The notes below the pieces were generated by a model. It was not told the origin of the DNA and did no database searches. It saw only the letters and a list, made by a program, of their open reading frames with translations. The position numbers and the translations under genes are program-made. From Oscillospiraceae bacterium (lineage in GTDB: Bacteria > Bacillota > Clostridia > Saccharofermentanales > Saccharofermentanaceae): DNA of 5,881 nt. The stretch lies in NCBI GenBank assembly GCA_902767145.1, contig CACXGG010000098.1, positions 1-5,881 on the forward strand, read 5' to 3'. Positions within the stretch are counted from its first letter, which is position 1. Every line of letters begins with the position of its first letter. Shown here piece after piece: positions 5,738 to 5,881 of this stretch.

Positions 5738-5743
5738 TATTTT

Positions 5744-5881
5744 ATGAAACATGCAAAAAAACTTACAGCAATAGTCCTGGGAGGTTCCATCCTCTTTCTC
5801 ATGTGTTCCTGCAGCAGTGAACCGGAAAAGAAGAAAGATGATGAAATAACCGAAAGGACAGAAACTGAAAGGACTGAAAGG
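5744..5881 (+). CDS. Lipoprotein, N-terminal 46 residues (continues past the window)
   Basis: MKHAKK, a hydrophobic core (LTAIVLGGSILFL) and M-C-S-C form a lipoprotein signal peptide with Cys23 as the likely lipidated residue. The mature part starts with a charged tether rich in Glu, Lys and Asp that turns into a short T-E-R/T-E repeat (ERTETERTER), encoded by repeated GAAAGGACT-like units and still running at the window edge. The start region is nearly the same as in the lipoprotein at 2463: GAGGATAT, spacer, ATGAAACATG, 19 of 21 bases. Both have a C-S-C-S lipobox, so they may be paralogues or share a copied 5' end. GGGAGGA 6 bases upstream sets the start. The functional domain lies outside the window. 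Confidence 0.85.
   Translation, partial: MKHAKKLTAIVLGGSILFLMCSCSSEPEKKKDDEITERTETERTER

Overview
This window looks like chromosomal DNA from a low-to-mid GC Firmicute, most likely a gut or rumen Clostridia/Lachnospiraceae-type bacterium. The evidence is strong AGGAGG-type ribosome binding sites, Gram-positive lipoproteins with acidic Ser/Thr/Glu-rich linkers, a membrane-tethered ECF-like sigma factor, and Clostridia-style extracellular domains. No rRNA, tRNA, CRISPR array, insertion sequence or phage gene was seen.

Layout. On the minus strand at the left edge is the 5' part of a gene for a secreted protein with a clear signal peptide. A 195-base divergent region follows, with promoters in both directions. 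Rightward from there come: a 47-codon small ORF with an excellent ribosome binding site; a sigma-70-family (ECF-type) factor that runs through a transmembrane helix into a roughly 230-residue extracytoplasmic domain; a large lipoprotein whose C-terminal half is a YtfQ/RbsB-type sugar-binding domain; an AraC-family regulator whose start lies 1 base after the lipoprotein stop; a cytoplasmic transglutaminase-like (Cys-His) protein; and the beginning of a second lipoprotein that leaves the window.

How they may work together (inference). The order membrane sigma factor, solute-binding lipoprotein without permease or ATPase, AraC regulator suggests an envelope or sugar sensing and signalling cassette rather than a transporter. 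Three things stand out. (1) The small ORF carries a P-F-L-x-R-F-F motif that recurs in the sigma factor just after region 4, with DNA-level similarity (17 of 20 bases). (2) Three rightward genes (2463, 4975, 5744) each have an inverted repeat whose right arm covers the Shine-Dalgarno sequence; in two of them a candidate promoter overlaps or follows the left arm, so transcripts from it would escape the hairpin while read-through transcripts would not. (3) Two sites fit B. subtilis sigX/sigM-type ECF promoters (AAC, 17 bases, CGAC or CGTC), one in front of the small ORF-sigma unit and one in front of the last lipoprotein. That suggests autoregulation and a small regulon inside the locus.
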